Origin: Beroe forskalii
Lineage: Eukaryota > Ctenophora > Nuda > Beroida > Beroidae
DNA: 64,000 bases
Assembly: GCA_011033025.1 (NCBI GenBank)
Contig: WFMF01000328.1
Coordinates: 62,001-126,000, forward strand
Reading direction: 5' to 3'
The position numbers and the translations under genes were made by a program. This document shows positions 14,390-26,900 of the stretch, one piece after another (positions within the stretch are counted from its first letter, which is position 1; the number at the start of each line of letters is the position of its first letter). A model generated the notes under the pieces. It ran no database searches, was not told the origin of the DNA, and saw only the letters and a program-made list of their open reading frames with translations.

Positions 14390-14935
14390 CGGGGGGGGAT
14401 CAGGGACTAAGTGCAAGACACGAGGCCGGGGTGGGTGGTGTTTGGCCCTTGGCGAAATCACTTAGTCCAGTGTACTAACTGAGGTGGTCACCTTATGGGA
14501 AAATCAAAATCACTTCGTCCAAATGGCATATTTTTCCATATTTGGGCATTTTTTTGCCAGATGACGTCATAATTTTGGGGTGGGTCCCCACAAATTGTAT
14601 TAAATTTCAGTTAGTACACGGGACAAATTGCTCATCTTGGGGTGGGTCCCTACAAAACATGACAAATTTCAGTTAGTACATGGGACAATCTGCAGCGTTT
14701 TATGCTCATTTAGGGGTGGGTACCTTCAAATAGTGACAAATATCAGTTAATACAGGGGACAATCTGCCGCTTGGATAGGTTTTTATGCTAATTTTGGGGT
14801 GGGTCACTACAAATGGTGCCAAATATCACTTAGTTCATGGGATTATCTGAAGGGGTGGTGGGTGGTATTTCAAAATTGGGCAAAAAATCACTTAGTACCC
14901 CTCGTGTCTTGCACTTAATCCATGATCCCCCCCCG
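14390..14935. mobile_element. G-rich-ended TIR element, copy 1
   Basis: A 546-bp element is flanked by a perfect 7-bp duplication GACTTGT (14383-14389 and 14936-14942). The terminal inverted repeats begin CGGGGGGGGATCA and continue into a TAAGTGCAAGACACGAGG block. The interior holds four degenerate repeats with the motif GGGGTGGGTCC plus CAGTTAGTAC. It contains no transposase and is non-autonomous. A second copy lies at 50332-50885 in the opposite orientation. Confidence 0.9.
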
Positions 14936-15956
14936 GACTTGTTACTTCATTGATTTGAGCCATTATTTTTATTGGAGTAGGGCTTTATTTCCATATCTCA
15001 CTATTCCCCGAAATATTGTCTATCAACTAAAATTCATAATTCATTGTATTAATCGGTTCAATCAAAAATTCGGGCTTTGGCCTTATTGTTAATTTCACTG
15101 ATTAACGCCTTCACTTCGGACGATAAATCCTACATTCAAGTCTACCTGGCTCAAACTGCAAGCAGTTCCATCTCTCTTTCATAAGGACTTATTTTCAGGG
15201 CAAGTTAACGTGGTCGCATATTCTCTCTTCTCTTATAAGGCCCTGTTCGCATAAGTCTGATAATTGTCAGGCCTTTCCCGTTTCCAACTTTGGTGTTGAA
15301 ATTCTGTTGCAATACAGTGCGATAGGTTTGTGTTCACTCTTGTCTTGAAATTTTGTTGTTGGTTTCTTGATTTTTTTGTCAGCGAGTTCAAACTACTTCT
15401 TTAAGTTAATCAAATACGCTGAGTCAGCAAAATCCTCATCGTAAATAATTTTGATCGAACAGTTTTTTAGATTTGAAACCTCATTGTTCCAATTTCAATC
15501 TAAAGGTAACCAGTACTGCGTTTAGCTCATTCTGAATCAACCATGGATTATTGGATTGTTACAAACGTTTTCTTCAAAATTTTTAATTCAGATAAAATTT
15601 GTTGTTGAATATTTGTTGATGTTAAACGAAACGCTGAAATTGGTGGTTTTTGGTCGCCAAATCTTTTTTGTCATGATTATGGATTATCCTTAAATGTTCC
15701 TTCAAATAAGAGGCAGATTGAACATCAAAACAGATTGAACATCTTTACCGTTCCAGTTAAATTAATAGATTCCTTTGGTATGTTAAGGTGTTTAACTTTT
15801 ATTTGAATGACCTGAAATTCAAGCTATAACGCAATTAGAACTCGAACACCCTCTCATACCTGTAATATCTGGTGGAAACGATTTAACCCCATTCCTACAT
15901 AGAGCGATATAACAGAAACACATGTTATTAAATCTTACTATATATAATGCGTGTTG

Positions 15957-15980
15957 TTAATATATATATATATATATATA
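15957..15980. repeat. (AT)n microsatellite
   Basis: An uninterrupted run of alternating T and A of about 22 bases. Confidence 0.9.
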
Positions 15981-16083
15981 TGTGGTTGGCAGGCGTTAGC
16001 AATTTCAGGTAGGCAACGAAATTATGTTTTAGTCGTGTTGCAAAAACTTAGTAATAAATCAGAAAAATAATGAGAAATTTTTT

Positions 16084-16640
16084 CGGCCACCCTGAGGGGC
16101 GTGGGGGGCCACGCCCTTTTTTCGCAAAAATTAAACTTTCGAATTTTTCAAAAATTCTTTCGCCATTGAGTTGCTTATGATGAATAAAAATTTTGAGAAT
16201 TTTGTCCGAATTATTGGGTCACCCTGAGGGGCGTAGGAGGCCACGCCCTTTTTTCGCAAAATTAAACTTTCGAATTTTTTCAAAATTCTTTCTCCATTGA
16301 GTTGCTTATGACGAATAGAAATTTTGAGAATTTTGTCCGAATTATTCGGTCACCCTGAGGGGCGTGGTGGGCCACGCCCTTTTTTTCGCAAAAATTAAAC
16401 TTTCGAATTTTTTCAAAATTCCTTCGCCATCAAGTTGCTTATGATGAATAAAAGTTTTGAGAATTTTGTCCGAATTATTGGGTCACCCTAAGGGCCGTGG
16501 AGGCCACGCCCTTTTTCACAAAAATAGATTTTCAAATTTTTCAAAATTCCTTCGCTATGGAGTTGCTTATGATGAGTAAAGGTTTTGAGAATATTGTCGG
16601 CAATATTGGGTTACCGTTGGGGGCGTGGGAATCTTTTTTT
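16084..16640. repeat. tandem repeat, ~132-bp unit, four to five copies
   Basis: The landmark CACCCTGAGGGGCGT recurs at about 16088, 16220, 16351 and, mutated, 16484, with a decayed copy near 16611. Each unit continues with CCACGCCC, a TTTTTCGCAAAAATTAAAC segment and GAGTTGCTTATGA. The copies are clearly homologous and degrade toward the right. No protein-coding signal. Confidence 0.85.
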
Positions 16641-19600
16641 TCGCAGAAATTAAAGTTTCAATTTCCCTCAAACTCGCACGGTCAAATCACTGTCAAAGGG
16701 ACATGTGGCTGTTAGCTCATGCGGCTGCCATCATTCGCCGTCCGTAGGACGGGAACCGACTAGTGCAAATAATTCATGGAGGGAGCAAATGTGTATCTTT
16801 AAATCTTAATAAATATAATGGCTGGCACACTGAGTATCATAGAAATCTTTGTGATATAACAGTTTTATAAAATGTCAGATACTGCGTATAGAAGTAGGAT
16901 TATCAGCTGAAACAGCAAACACCGATCAGATTATTATCTACTGGATAAGAACATGATTAAAGCAGGATATAATATCTGATATATCTATTTCCTTTTATTA
17001 TTTCTTTGCCAAAGAGCCCTGAACTCTTCCCAACTTTCGCTTCTCCAACCCTCCCCAGTGTAGGTAGGGTTATGTAACGCACTTTTCATTGAAGGATAAT
17101 CTCCCATCTTTTGCCTGCTCTCCTCCTCTCCTCTCCTCCTCCTCCTCACAGTGTGGTACTAATCTCTTCCTCTCCTCGAGCGGTTGCGCCTGTTTAATGC
17201 TAATTTAATCTTCAGACGTCAAATTTGTCGGCAAATTTCAAAGCGAGTCAGTGTACAAGAACAGCCCAGACGCATATAATTTGACACTGTTTATGGCTAA
17301 TTTTATGATGTTTAGCGCTTGCCGCAACGTTTCGTTTTCAGTTTGAAAGTCCTGGTGTTTGTTCGGGTATGCGTTTGAGAGTTTGTTTAATGTCCGCAGC
17401 CTACGGAGGGTGACGTTTGACCGTTTGTGAAGGGTTGTTTGTGTCGGATAATTCCAGACGGCTACTTAAGCTTTTGCGAGGCTTCCCCATCAATTAAAGC
17501 ATTTAGCCAGACTTATCTGGCAATCTGGTTAAGCCGGTGGTTGATTGTTTCCCATGCCATGTTCTGCCTGTTTTGAGGCAAATGGTTCTGGCAACGAAAG
17601 AAAAAATAACCCTTGTCTTGTTTTATCATTCGATAATTGATCGTTTTCTCATCTGTTTCCATTTTATAATTAGCATATCTTAGTGAATATACATACTAAA
17701 AGAAACATTATCTTCGCTACGCTTCTGTGAACCCAGTACTTGTGAAGATCTTCTTTGTCAAAGCACCATGTGCCATGTCACTCAACAATGATCATAGTAG
17801 TAACCATAATAGGGCGACTTCGCTTTGTGGGCAAATTATCACCCTAAGCATTAGCTGCGCTTTTGGTGAGATGGTCTCAAAGGATATATAACAATATCGC
17901 AGAAAAATTTGCCCGATTTTCGTTTGAACAAATCAAAAGTTGTTGTCCTAGATACTTAGATAATAGAACTTCAAAGTCTGACACGTGCAAATTTCAGCCA
18001 AAGTTGTATTTTATTTAGCAATGCGATTATAAATCTGTCCGACATGCTATCAGCAAGGCAGATCCATCAATGGGATTCAGGGGTTATTTAAATGAACATG
18101 CACAAGTGATGGAAGACCGACATGATTTCCCCGAATTGATAGAAATTGAGAGGGAGAGAGCGCTAAATCACAACGACAATTTTGATGAACATACAAATAA
18201 TATTCACCCCTCGAAGTTGTATCAAATGGAATCTTTCAGCATTTCTTTGCCTCATGATATATTGACATTAGACATGTCTAAATAAATTGGGTGCTTTGAC
18301 CTTTATAACAGAGCTCATCCGAAAGAGTTGTTCAGGATCTTCAAACGCAGCAATGTGCTGGAACGCAGTTCCGACCGGTTCCCAGGCTTTACTCCGCTAT
18401 CCGAACTTTATTATATTCCGCTCATTGATTGGTGTTACTCTTGGTGTCAATTCTCTCATTGAGTTGTAATGAATCAATTTCGTTATATAATAACCTTGGG
18501 TTATACGGTTGTTAATATTTTATTAGTTGCATTATTTTGATATATATTAACTGATTCCCGACGGCGGCTGCACTTCTCTTACAGAGGTACTACTTGACTG
18601 CCCCACCCCCTTTACCACGATACTCTGCGTTATTTCAAAAATAATACTCAAACGGCTTGTGCTATCGCGACGGCGTCACATCATCTGAACGGGACCCCAC
18701 TCCCTCCCATGATGATTATTGAGCAATAAGCTTCGGCATTCCCATTTCATTCCGTTGCTGAGATTTGTGCGTGTTTTAAGTGCCTATATATTCCTGAGAT
18801 TGCTTCAAGTCGAACATTATTTGTTAAATGTGCGCTATACCTAATGGGAAGTCTAAGTAAATGCGCAGTTCTGACACTGACAGACTGCTTAAACATATTG
18901 AAACCAGAAAACCATCCCCTTAGGTACCTACCGACACACGCACGTGGGTGAGCGAGCGAGCATTCATTTCGTGGTTACTGGCCAATTCCAAACCCTGATT
19001 ATATTTTGCTGAGTCCCTACTGGGGATAACTATCTGACTTCATTCCTGTCCTCCTAATTATATAGCCCAGAAGTAGTTTGATTTTAATTATCTTGATCAA
19101 AATATCGTTTCAAATTGGATATTAACTCTGGAAATCGCGAATATAGGTGTTCTAAATGTCGATAGTCCGAATCCCCCTGCTGACTACTTAGCCTGATCTG
19201 CTGACCGCCTGCCTGCGCGTCCGTTTATCGCAGTTACCCCGTTATATTCACCTAGCCGCGTTTCATTTGACTTGGAAGCAATATAATATTGTGGACATGT
19301 ATTAATTAAGTAAGGTTAAATTTTAGAACCAGAAAGTTTGTTCCCTTAAATCCCTGAAATTTTCTAAATTATTTGTGTGTCGTGCGAGCTCGTCTGAAAG
19401 TCGTAGTAACGTTTAATTATAATTACAAGCGGAGTGTTTTTAATGGCTTTTTTCCTGAGCGGCGAGATCGTCTGATCTGATGATAATAATTCGGATGGGA
19501 ATTCATCATGTTATGTATACTACGCTGAGAATTTACTACTGCAGTGAGTTTTATAGGATCGGGTAATTGCAATCACCTGCGGGTTCTTTCACTGTCATGC

Positions 19601-20917
19601 TCGCTCCGCGGTCCAGCTGTTTTCAAAGCTTGGGACGGCTTGCAGCTCTCGTAATGTTCACTATTTCAAAACTTCGTGACATGTAATTTTCATGTTTTGG
19701 AGGAGATAATGAGGCATCATGGTTCCTTCCATTGTCCTCTCTCATTGATCACAGATAATTTCGACATAACCTATGACTGATTAAAAAAGATTTTTATGAT
19801 CCGACGATCATTTTCATTGAGAACATCCTATGAATTCCATTATTTTACTGAGAAATAACACTCCGTTTTTAAAACATAACGCCAAGAAACTGTTTTCTAC
19901 TCCTCATCTGTCTAGAAGCTGAGCTTCAAAGAGAGTAAGTGGCATCGGCACATGCCGATACACAACATAAGGGGATAGTTTCGCCCAACGAGGCGCGCTG
20001 GAAAGTGATAAAGGAGTCTGCTCTCGCTGATGGGGTTCGCATGTCTCATTACAGATTGTCGGGGTATTATAGCCTCTTTAGATCTCCACGAATGTCGCTA
20101 TGAACCGCCGTTACTCGGACCTTGGAACCCGGCATCACAGCTGTTTTAACGTCGCTACCGGACGCTTCGGCCAGTCGGAACACGTCGCTGTCTCTCCTTA
20201 ATTACATGTGTATGAGTCATTGCGTGTGTTTGTTTCTCAATCAACCTGTACACAACATTTCGCAATTCCTTTCGCAAGCCTGCTGCCTTTGAGAGGTGTC
20301 GGCATTATCATTATCTGTTAAATGTTTGTCGATCTGAAGTAGTGTAAGCAGCTTTATGTTCAACGTACATTATTAACATCAAAGAATATTTTAGACAAAT
20401 AGCGCTATGTGTATGTAATAACTCACGTATATTTATACTTTGTGTGTGATTCGTAAAGCTATAATAGTACTCAAGGAAAATGTTTCCTCGCGTTATCTTT
20501 TTTTCGGTTTTTCCGTTGTGTGATAGGCAGAAATCGCTGTGTTTTATAATTTTGAGATTTTCCAGTCTTTTGTTGAACATTTGATTGCTCAACGTCCCTC
20601 AATTTGGTCGAGTACACTCTGTAGTGAGTGTTGAGAGTTGAGACGCCTTTCTCAGTTTTCTTACTTCACCGTGTTTGATGTCACAGTTGCGATGTTAATT
20701 TTCCTGATTAGTGATTCTACTCAGTCTGTAATTTTTACATTCTGTATTTTTACTTCGTCATATTTTTGTTATTCCGTAAATTTCACCTTTGATCAGTTCA
20801 TCATTACGATATGGAAATATTTGTTGTTTGTAACTACTAGAAACTAGACAGTTGTTTCTCTTTATTGAATTGTAAGATTTATTTCGCCATGAAATCACCT
20901 CCTGTCTCCCCTTGTAG
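16641..20917. other. gene-free region upstream of the FLYWCH/GRAB gene
   Basis: I see no supportable exon. A polypyrimidine stretch (CTCCTCC-rich) lies at about 17,105-17,150. A CpG-richer stretch at about 20,090-20,200 could be regulatory. Open frames here are short and without recognisable motifs. Confidence 0.5.
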
Positions 20918-20931
20918 CTCTCAGTCAGCTC

Positions 20932-23900
20932 ATGATGGCTACAACACAGCACATCTTCGAGCTCCTCAACAAGCAGTCTCCTGACACCAAGCTCACTTCG
21001 GACCTGGTCAAGTACTTTGTGGACATCTTCGGCAGCCCCAAACCCCTGACTCCGGGACAGCTGGGGGCGGCAGCCTCCTGCACTCCCCTACCCCTGATGG
21101 GGCAAGTGGTGAAGGAGGAGGAGGTGGACGACGCTATCATGTCTTCCTCCTCCCCAGAAACCAGCCCTGCTCCTGCCAGGGAAGGAAGTCCCCGGTGTCT
21201 GGAGTTAGTCCCCCAAGAGTCAGTTCTCCCGGGGAGTCCCCCAAGGAGGAGTCTTCTCCCCATTCCTCATCCACCAACCACGGAACCAAGCAAGTGTTCG
21301 AGAAGCCGAGCATGGAGTGTGTGAAGTATGTGATGGGGAAGCGAGGCGGATGTCAGATTGTGTGGCAAGGACACCGCTACACTCGAGACAGGACCAGGAA
21401 CGACCAGACCTACTGGGCGTGTGTCCTGAAGAGGCCTCCCTACCGATGCAAAGGTCGCATTTCCACCAAGCGAAGCTTTGTGACGTCAGCAACGGCTCAC
21501 AACCACACCCACCAGACCTCCAAGAGCCAGACCGCCCGGCTGATCCACCAACTGAAGCAGAAAGTGAGGGGTTCCTGCACTGAGGCTGAGGCTCCTGATA
21601 TCGTCCTGAGCTGTCTGCAGGAGTTCAAGTTCAACGAGGCTTCTCTCAACGAGGAACTCCCCTCCTACGACACGCTGGTGAAGATGTGCAAGAGAATCGT
21701 GAAGAACAAGAAGAAGAGTGAAGACGAGATGTTAACTGGGGAGTCCTGTTCCCAGAGTCTACTGAATGGCTACTCTGCTACCCAGCTGGACTACCTGCTG
21801 AACCCTAACGCTGTGCTCCACATGGACTTTGACAACTGCGACACTTCCAGGAAGTCCCTGACAGAGATGGGGAACCCCATCCTCTCCCTGGCACACCTAC
21901 CTCACAAGATGGACACCAGTGAGGACCTGGTCAGACGGCACAGTCTCACAGCAGCAGGACTCGGAATGAGAAGTCCTCTGGTGCCAAGTCAGCTGAGTGT
22001 CCCTCCTGCTTCTGGCTTCCTCAACGGACTCCTCCCACCCAACCTCCCCTCAAGTCTGCCACCCATCTCCTCTAACCTGCCCCCCAACATACCTTCCAGC
22101 TCCAGTTTCTCTGACAGTTACACCATGGTTCCTATAACCAACCTGCTCTCCCAGACCAGTCCCTTCTCCACCCCGACCATCAGATCCAGTACTGGGAGTG
22201 CCTTCACCAGCACTACCTCTTCCACTCCTCTCCTCCCTACCACTCCCCTCCTTCCCACAACCTCCCTCCTCCCCACTTCCTCCTCCTCTCTCAAGATCCC
22301 ATCCTCCTCCACTGTGGGTGGGATGACTTCAGAAGAGAAGACCGTCTTCTCCACCCCCTCCGCTGGACTGACTCCCTCAAACGCAGCAGTCACCTCCCTG
22401 GCCCCCGGAGCCAGGCCACATCACGAGGCATTGCTGGAGAGGGGCGTCTCCTCCATATCAGAAGTCAGAGCCTATCTGGACGACATAGAGAATCTATACA
22501 GGGTAAGCAATCACAGGGCCACTTATTCAGAATTCTAGCTTTATTCTAGCTTTGTATTCACATTTCCCAATGGGACTTGCAAGACCCAAATGTCTTCAGT
22601 TTTGAAATGATACATAACGGGAGGTGCTTCCTGTCTCCATTATTCTAAATCTCTGCCGCTTGAGAAATAGATGATGTAACTGAAGTGCTCTCGCTATCCG
22701 AAATGGGAAACAGGCCGTTCATAACCCAAGCAGTCCTAATTTAGTAGTCTAGGACATTTCATCGTGGGGCAGGAAATCGAAAGAGATTCGTGATCAGACT
22801 GATTTAATTTCACCGTAAATTATCTCGAATGCTTAACTCTTCTTTCCCACACATTTCCTACTTGGAAAGTTAATTCCGGGGGGTAATACCGAATATATAA
22901 TTTCACTCGGCAGTATCTCACAAATATTAATTCCATAAGCACCTCACTATTATATAAACCATGTATTAAATCAAGCGCGTCTCACGTTCTCATCCGGAAC
23001 ACATATATTATAATCTCACTTCCGGCGTTTAATTCCCATGATATATATTGCTAGAACACTTCGTTCTGTGAACTGTCGCTACGGCGAGAGAATTATTCGA
23101 TCCAATTCACGAGATTAAACGGGTGAGCGCTGCTCAGCAAAGAGAATATATTATATTGGTTACCGAAACTTTCGTCTCTCCGAGTTCTCCATTTCATTCA
23201 CTGTTTAGCACATGTGTCGAATTGAAGCATTAATAGCCACCCCTGCGTAATATATACTTGACAAGTCAGACTTTTCGCTCCATCTAATGCTTGAGTCTCT
23301 CGTAAAATGGCTGGTTCAGCGTCACCAATCAATCCCCACTCTCTCACTGGTTTACCTTCGGAGAGTTAGCATTGCAGTTAACTAGGGGCATATTGGTCAG
23401 TACGAGGTACCGATTTAGCGAAACTAAGCTGGAAATTGGGTAATGCTAAATCGTTAGTTCAACTGTCAGAGGGGCTATAAGGAGTTTCAACTTTATCAAA
23501 TTCATTAAATACTCTGTTGAGAGCTGAACCAGAATGTTCACTTTCCCGGTAATCCGGTATCGTAATGTCGTGGAACAGGGAACTTGGTGAGAATCAGTTC
23601 ATCTAATATTGGCGAGACATAATCACTTCATTCGGAGTAGTTATTCCAGTCAAAGCAGGACTTCAATTTAATATTTCCCATGGCACCAATTTTACAGAGC
23701 CAATTGAAATTGAAATTTAAGTTTAATCATAGTACAGTAATGTATTCATTATGCGCTCGTTTCAGGCTAGGATATCAGAAATGAAGCTGATTGAAGAGGA
23801 TTTCAAGACTTGCAAAGATGACTCTAGGAGCAAGGATGATAGGATACAGTGTCTTCAACGCGAGGTAAGGATCTATCAATTGTTCAAAACTTGAATAAAT

Positions 23901-26900
23901 ACACATTAGCTTGTGTGTTATAATCATCTGAATCCGTCATTAATTGAATCTTATAAGTTGTTTTTCGTGTAAAATGTGTTTTCCGAGTAAAATGTTTCCC
24001 TGTAAGTTTTAAACGATATGACACCCACAATTTAGCGTATAATCTGGTTTTTGTTGAGACACACAACTTACATTCCCTGTAACGACATCCTACGATCCGT
24101 GACGCGTAAAATAGAGCCCCCTTGTACCTCGTTCCACTGCTGCTATATTTCGTTGTTTATTATTTTATAAGTATTATAATAATGCAGTTTGTACACCGAA
24201 AGTTACGTGTACGTCATGACGTCATTATCATGGTTTAGAATGGGGAATTGTCGCCCCGACCATCGACCGGAGTATACACAATGCACCAGCTGCCAGTTAC
24301 AAAGATCATGCCGCTTTTGCGAAACAAAACAACTCTCTCCGGGACCCTCGAATAGAGCTCGCTATTGATGAGTTACACAAGAATGAAGTGTCGTAGTAGC
24401 TTTCCCACGTACAACCAGGGTTACAAGTTGATTGGAGATTGTAAGGGTGATAAAGTGCTTTGTTTGGTGCCTGAAGGCTGCCTGACAGCCAAAATACTGT
24501 TCAAGTTCGGTAGAAATGTTATCAGTGGGACATAGCAAGGGTGTGAAGATAGACCAGTCTGTGTACTCAACAATAGCGAGTTTTTGTGGTTTCTGATGGC
24601 TTAACGGGGCTCTAAATCCAGCGTGAGATTGTGTGAACATCATCACTGCAGAATGTAAATTACATCCTTTATATATCCAATTACAACCTGTTGATTAGTA
24701 TACCCTGGAACCTTAATAACTCCTGGACCTCAATCAGGCATCTCTGGACTGTGATTACTTCGGATTTGAGTAGTAAACTATTATAATAATAATGATAAGC
24801 CGAGTTTCCCATGTCTGGATCTCTGCAATGTGACAATTGGTTATTGCCGAGTTGGTGTGGTGCGTTTCGACACTGAAGCCTTAATAGATGTGCCGATATT
24901 GAGCGTTTAATCGCCATGAGATAGGTATTCCACTGAAAGTGCGCTCTTATTGGCCACTGACGCGTCGAAAGCAGGATTTAAGGCAGCATTTGGTCCTCTT
25001 TCCACTTCACAATTCTCCTTCCTCCTCCCTTGTTAAAGAGTTAATTATCGTCTCCTACGCAAGTCTATTTCACATCTCATCATGACTCTCCTCCTCCACC
25101 ACTAGAGGTTATCATTTACATATATACCTCGTGTCCAGGTGTCCAAGTTGGATGTTGCTCTCAAGGTCGCGCAGGAGGGACTCCAGAAAGTTCGGTGCAC
25201 TTCGGAGGACAAAGTGGAGCGCTCCCTGATGAAGACGTTCTTCACCCAGTACATCACAGCTCCGGGTAACTCGATAATTGCACCCCAACAATATCATTAT
25301 TATTATTCTCTTCCCTATTATCAACTCATTCGCCTCATAATATGTTGCGTTGTAATAATATATTATGTTAATTATTAATTAAACCGAATGTCTTCGCTTA
25401 TTTATTAATGAATCCACTCTCCTCAAATGAATCCAGCCTTTGCTTGCATGTAAATTTCCTCCATCAAGTCCTAGCCCCCCGTCTCCAGCCCCCTGGCTTT
25501 GTGCTTTGTTCACTGCTCTCCGTTTAATCACGGGTAACGAGACGAAGCAAAAACCAAGAATAGTTAACAGTGTTTTATCGTGAGAAGGATGTTTTCAAAA
25601 AAGGGCGTTTTATTGTAGGAAGGATATTTTCAAAAAAAAGCAAGCCCACTTATGTGTTGAAGTTGTTCTTAAAAATATTCATCAATATATCGAAAAAGCT
25701 TGAACACTGCAGAATAATGATAGTAAAATTCGACCATTTCAAATTCTCATAATTCGACAACTTATTATTGTAAGCAATTTGTATTCATACTTCCATTGGC
25801 CGAAAAAATATAAAGTAAACATGAAGAAAACTTTAACAGACTGATCTCATTGCATGATAAAATCGTCGAATTTCTCATTAGAATTCATTAATATTTTATT
25901 AAAATAATCGAAACATTTTTCCAACCTTTGCAGAATTTCTGAATTTCTGCGTTTTCACTGAGAACTCGGCCTTCCTCAAAGACGATACTCTCTCTCCTGC
26001 CGATATCATCTGGCATAAACACTTCGCACAAGGGTGGTAAATCATGATAACCATCCTAAATTTCTTCCGTCAAAATTCACCATGCTATGCAAATCATGGT
26101 GATTTGCAAGTTGTACTAATTGCGAAACAGTTAATGCCAATTTGTCGAGGAAGGACAGCCTTTGAATGGCCGACCAGACAGCCTCGCGCTTTGTTTGCGC
26201 CTCTTTGTGTCTAGCGAGCTCGTGGGCTTTGAATTCGGCGTCGCATTAAAGCGGTGGATCCCGAGCCACTTACCCGCTTACCTGATTATAATGGCGTCTG
26301 GTACAGCAGGTGGTTCTCTTGCCTGCCTCCCTGGAAGAGGAGGAGGAGGTAGGAGGAGGGAAGGGTCCCGTGGTAGATAAACAGCTGGCCTTACACCACT
26401 ACCGCGCTCGGCTAGACAAATCGCTTTGTTTGTGTGTCCGCCTGAGAGTCTCTGTATGTCTGGAGGGAGTTTATCGTGGCACCTGGTCCCCCCAGGGATT
26501 CCCGAGTTTTTCTCACCTGTACAGACATATGATTTTGTTTCTCCTCAAACAACGCTCTAAACAAGGTTTTGAAGCACGGCTTTTGTAAACATGGTTCTTT
26601 CATCTCAACGTAAATAAAGGGTTATTCCCTTTTGAACTTTCAAATGTAAAGAAACATTCGAGAATTAACCTGAAGCCATCTGTTAGCTATTTTTGAAGGT
26701 AAACAATGAAATCAACATAAATTTTTTCCTGAATAAGGATTGTGATGTCAAGTTTTGTTAGCTTCATAGCCCCTCCTTAAGACCTAAGACGTCAGAGAAT
26801 AAATGAATCTTTAGAGAATGAGTCTTTCAAAACATTTATATTTGCCTATTTGACCACCAACTCTCAGTACAAACCCCTGTGTACCCTCTATTTGTAACTA

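Noticed and set aside
21220-21492. Minus-strand frames overlapping exon 1 of the FLYWCH gene
   Set aside because: These are shadows of the GC-rich coding exon; no motifs.
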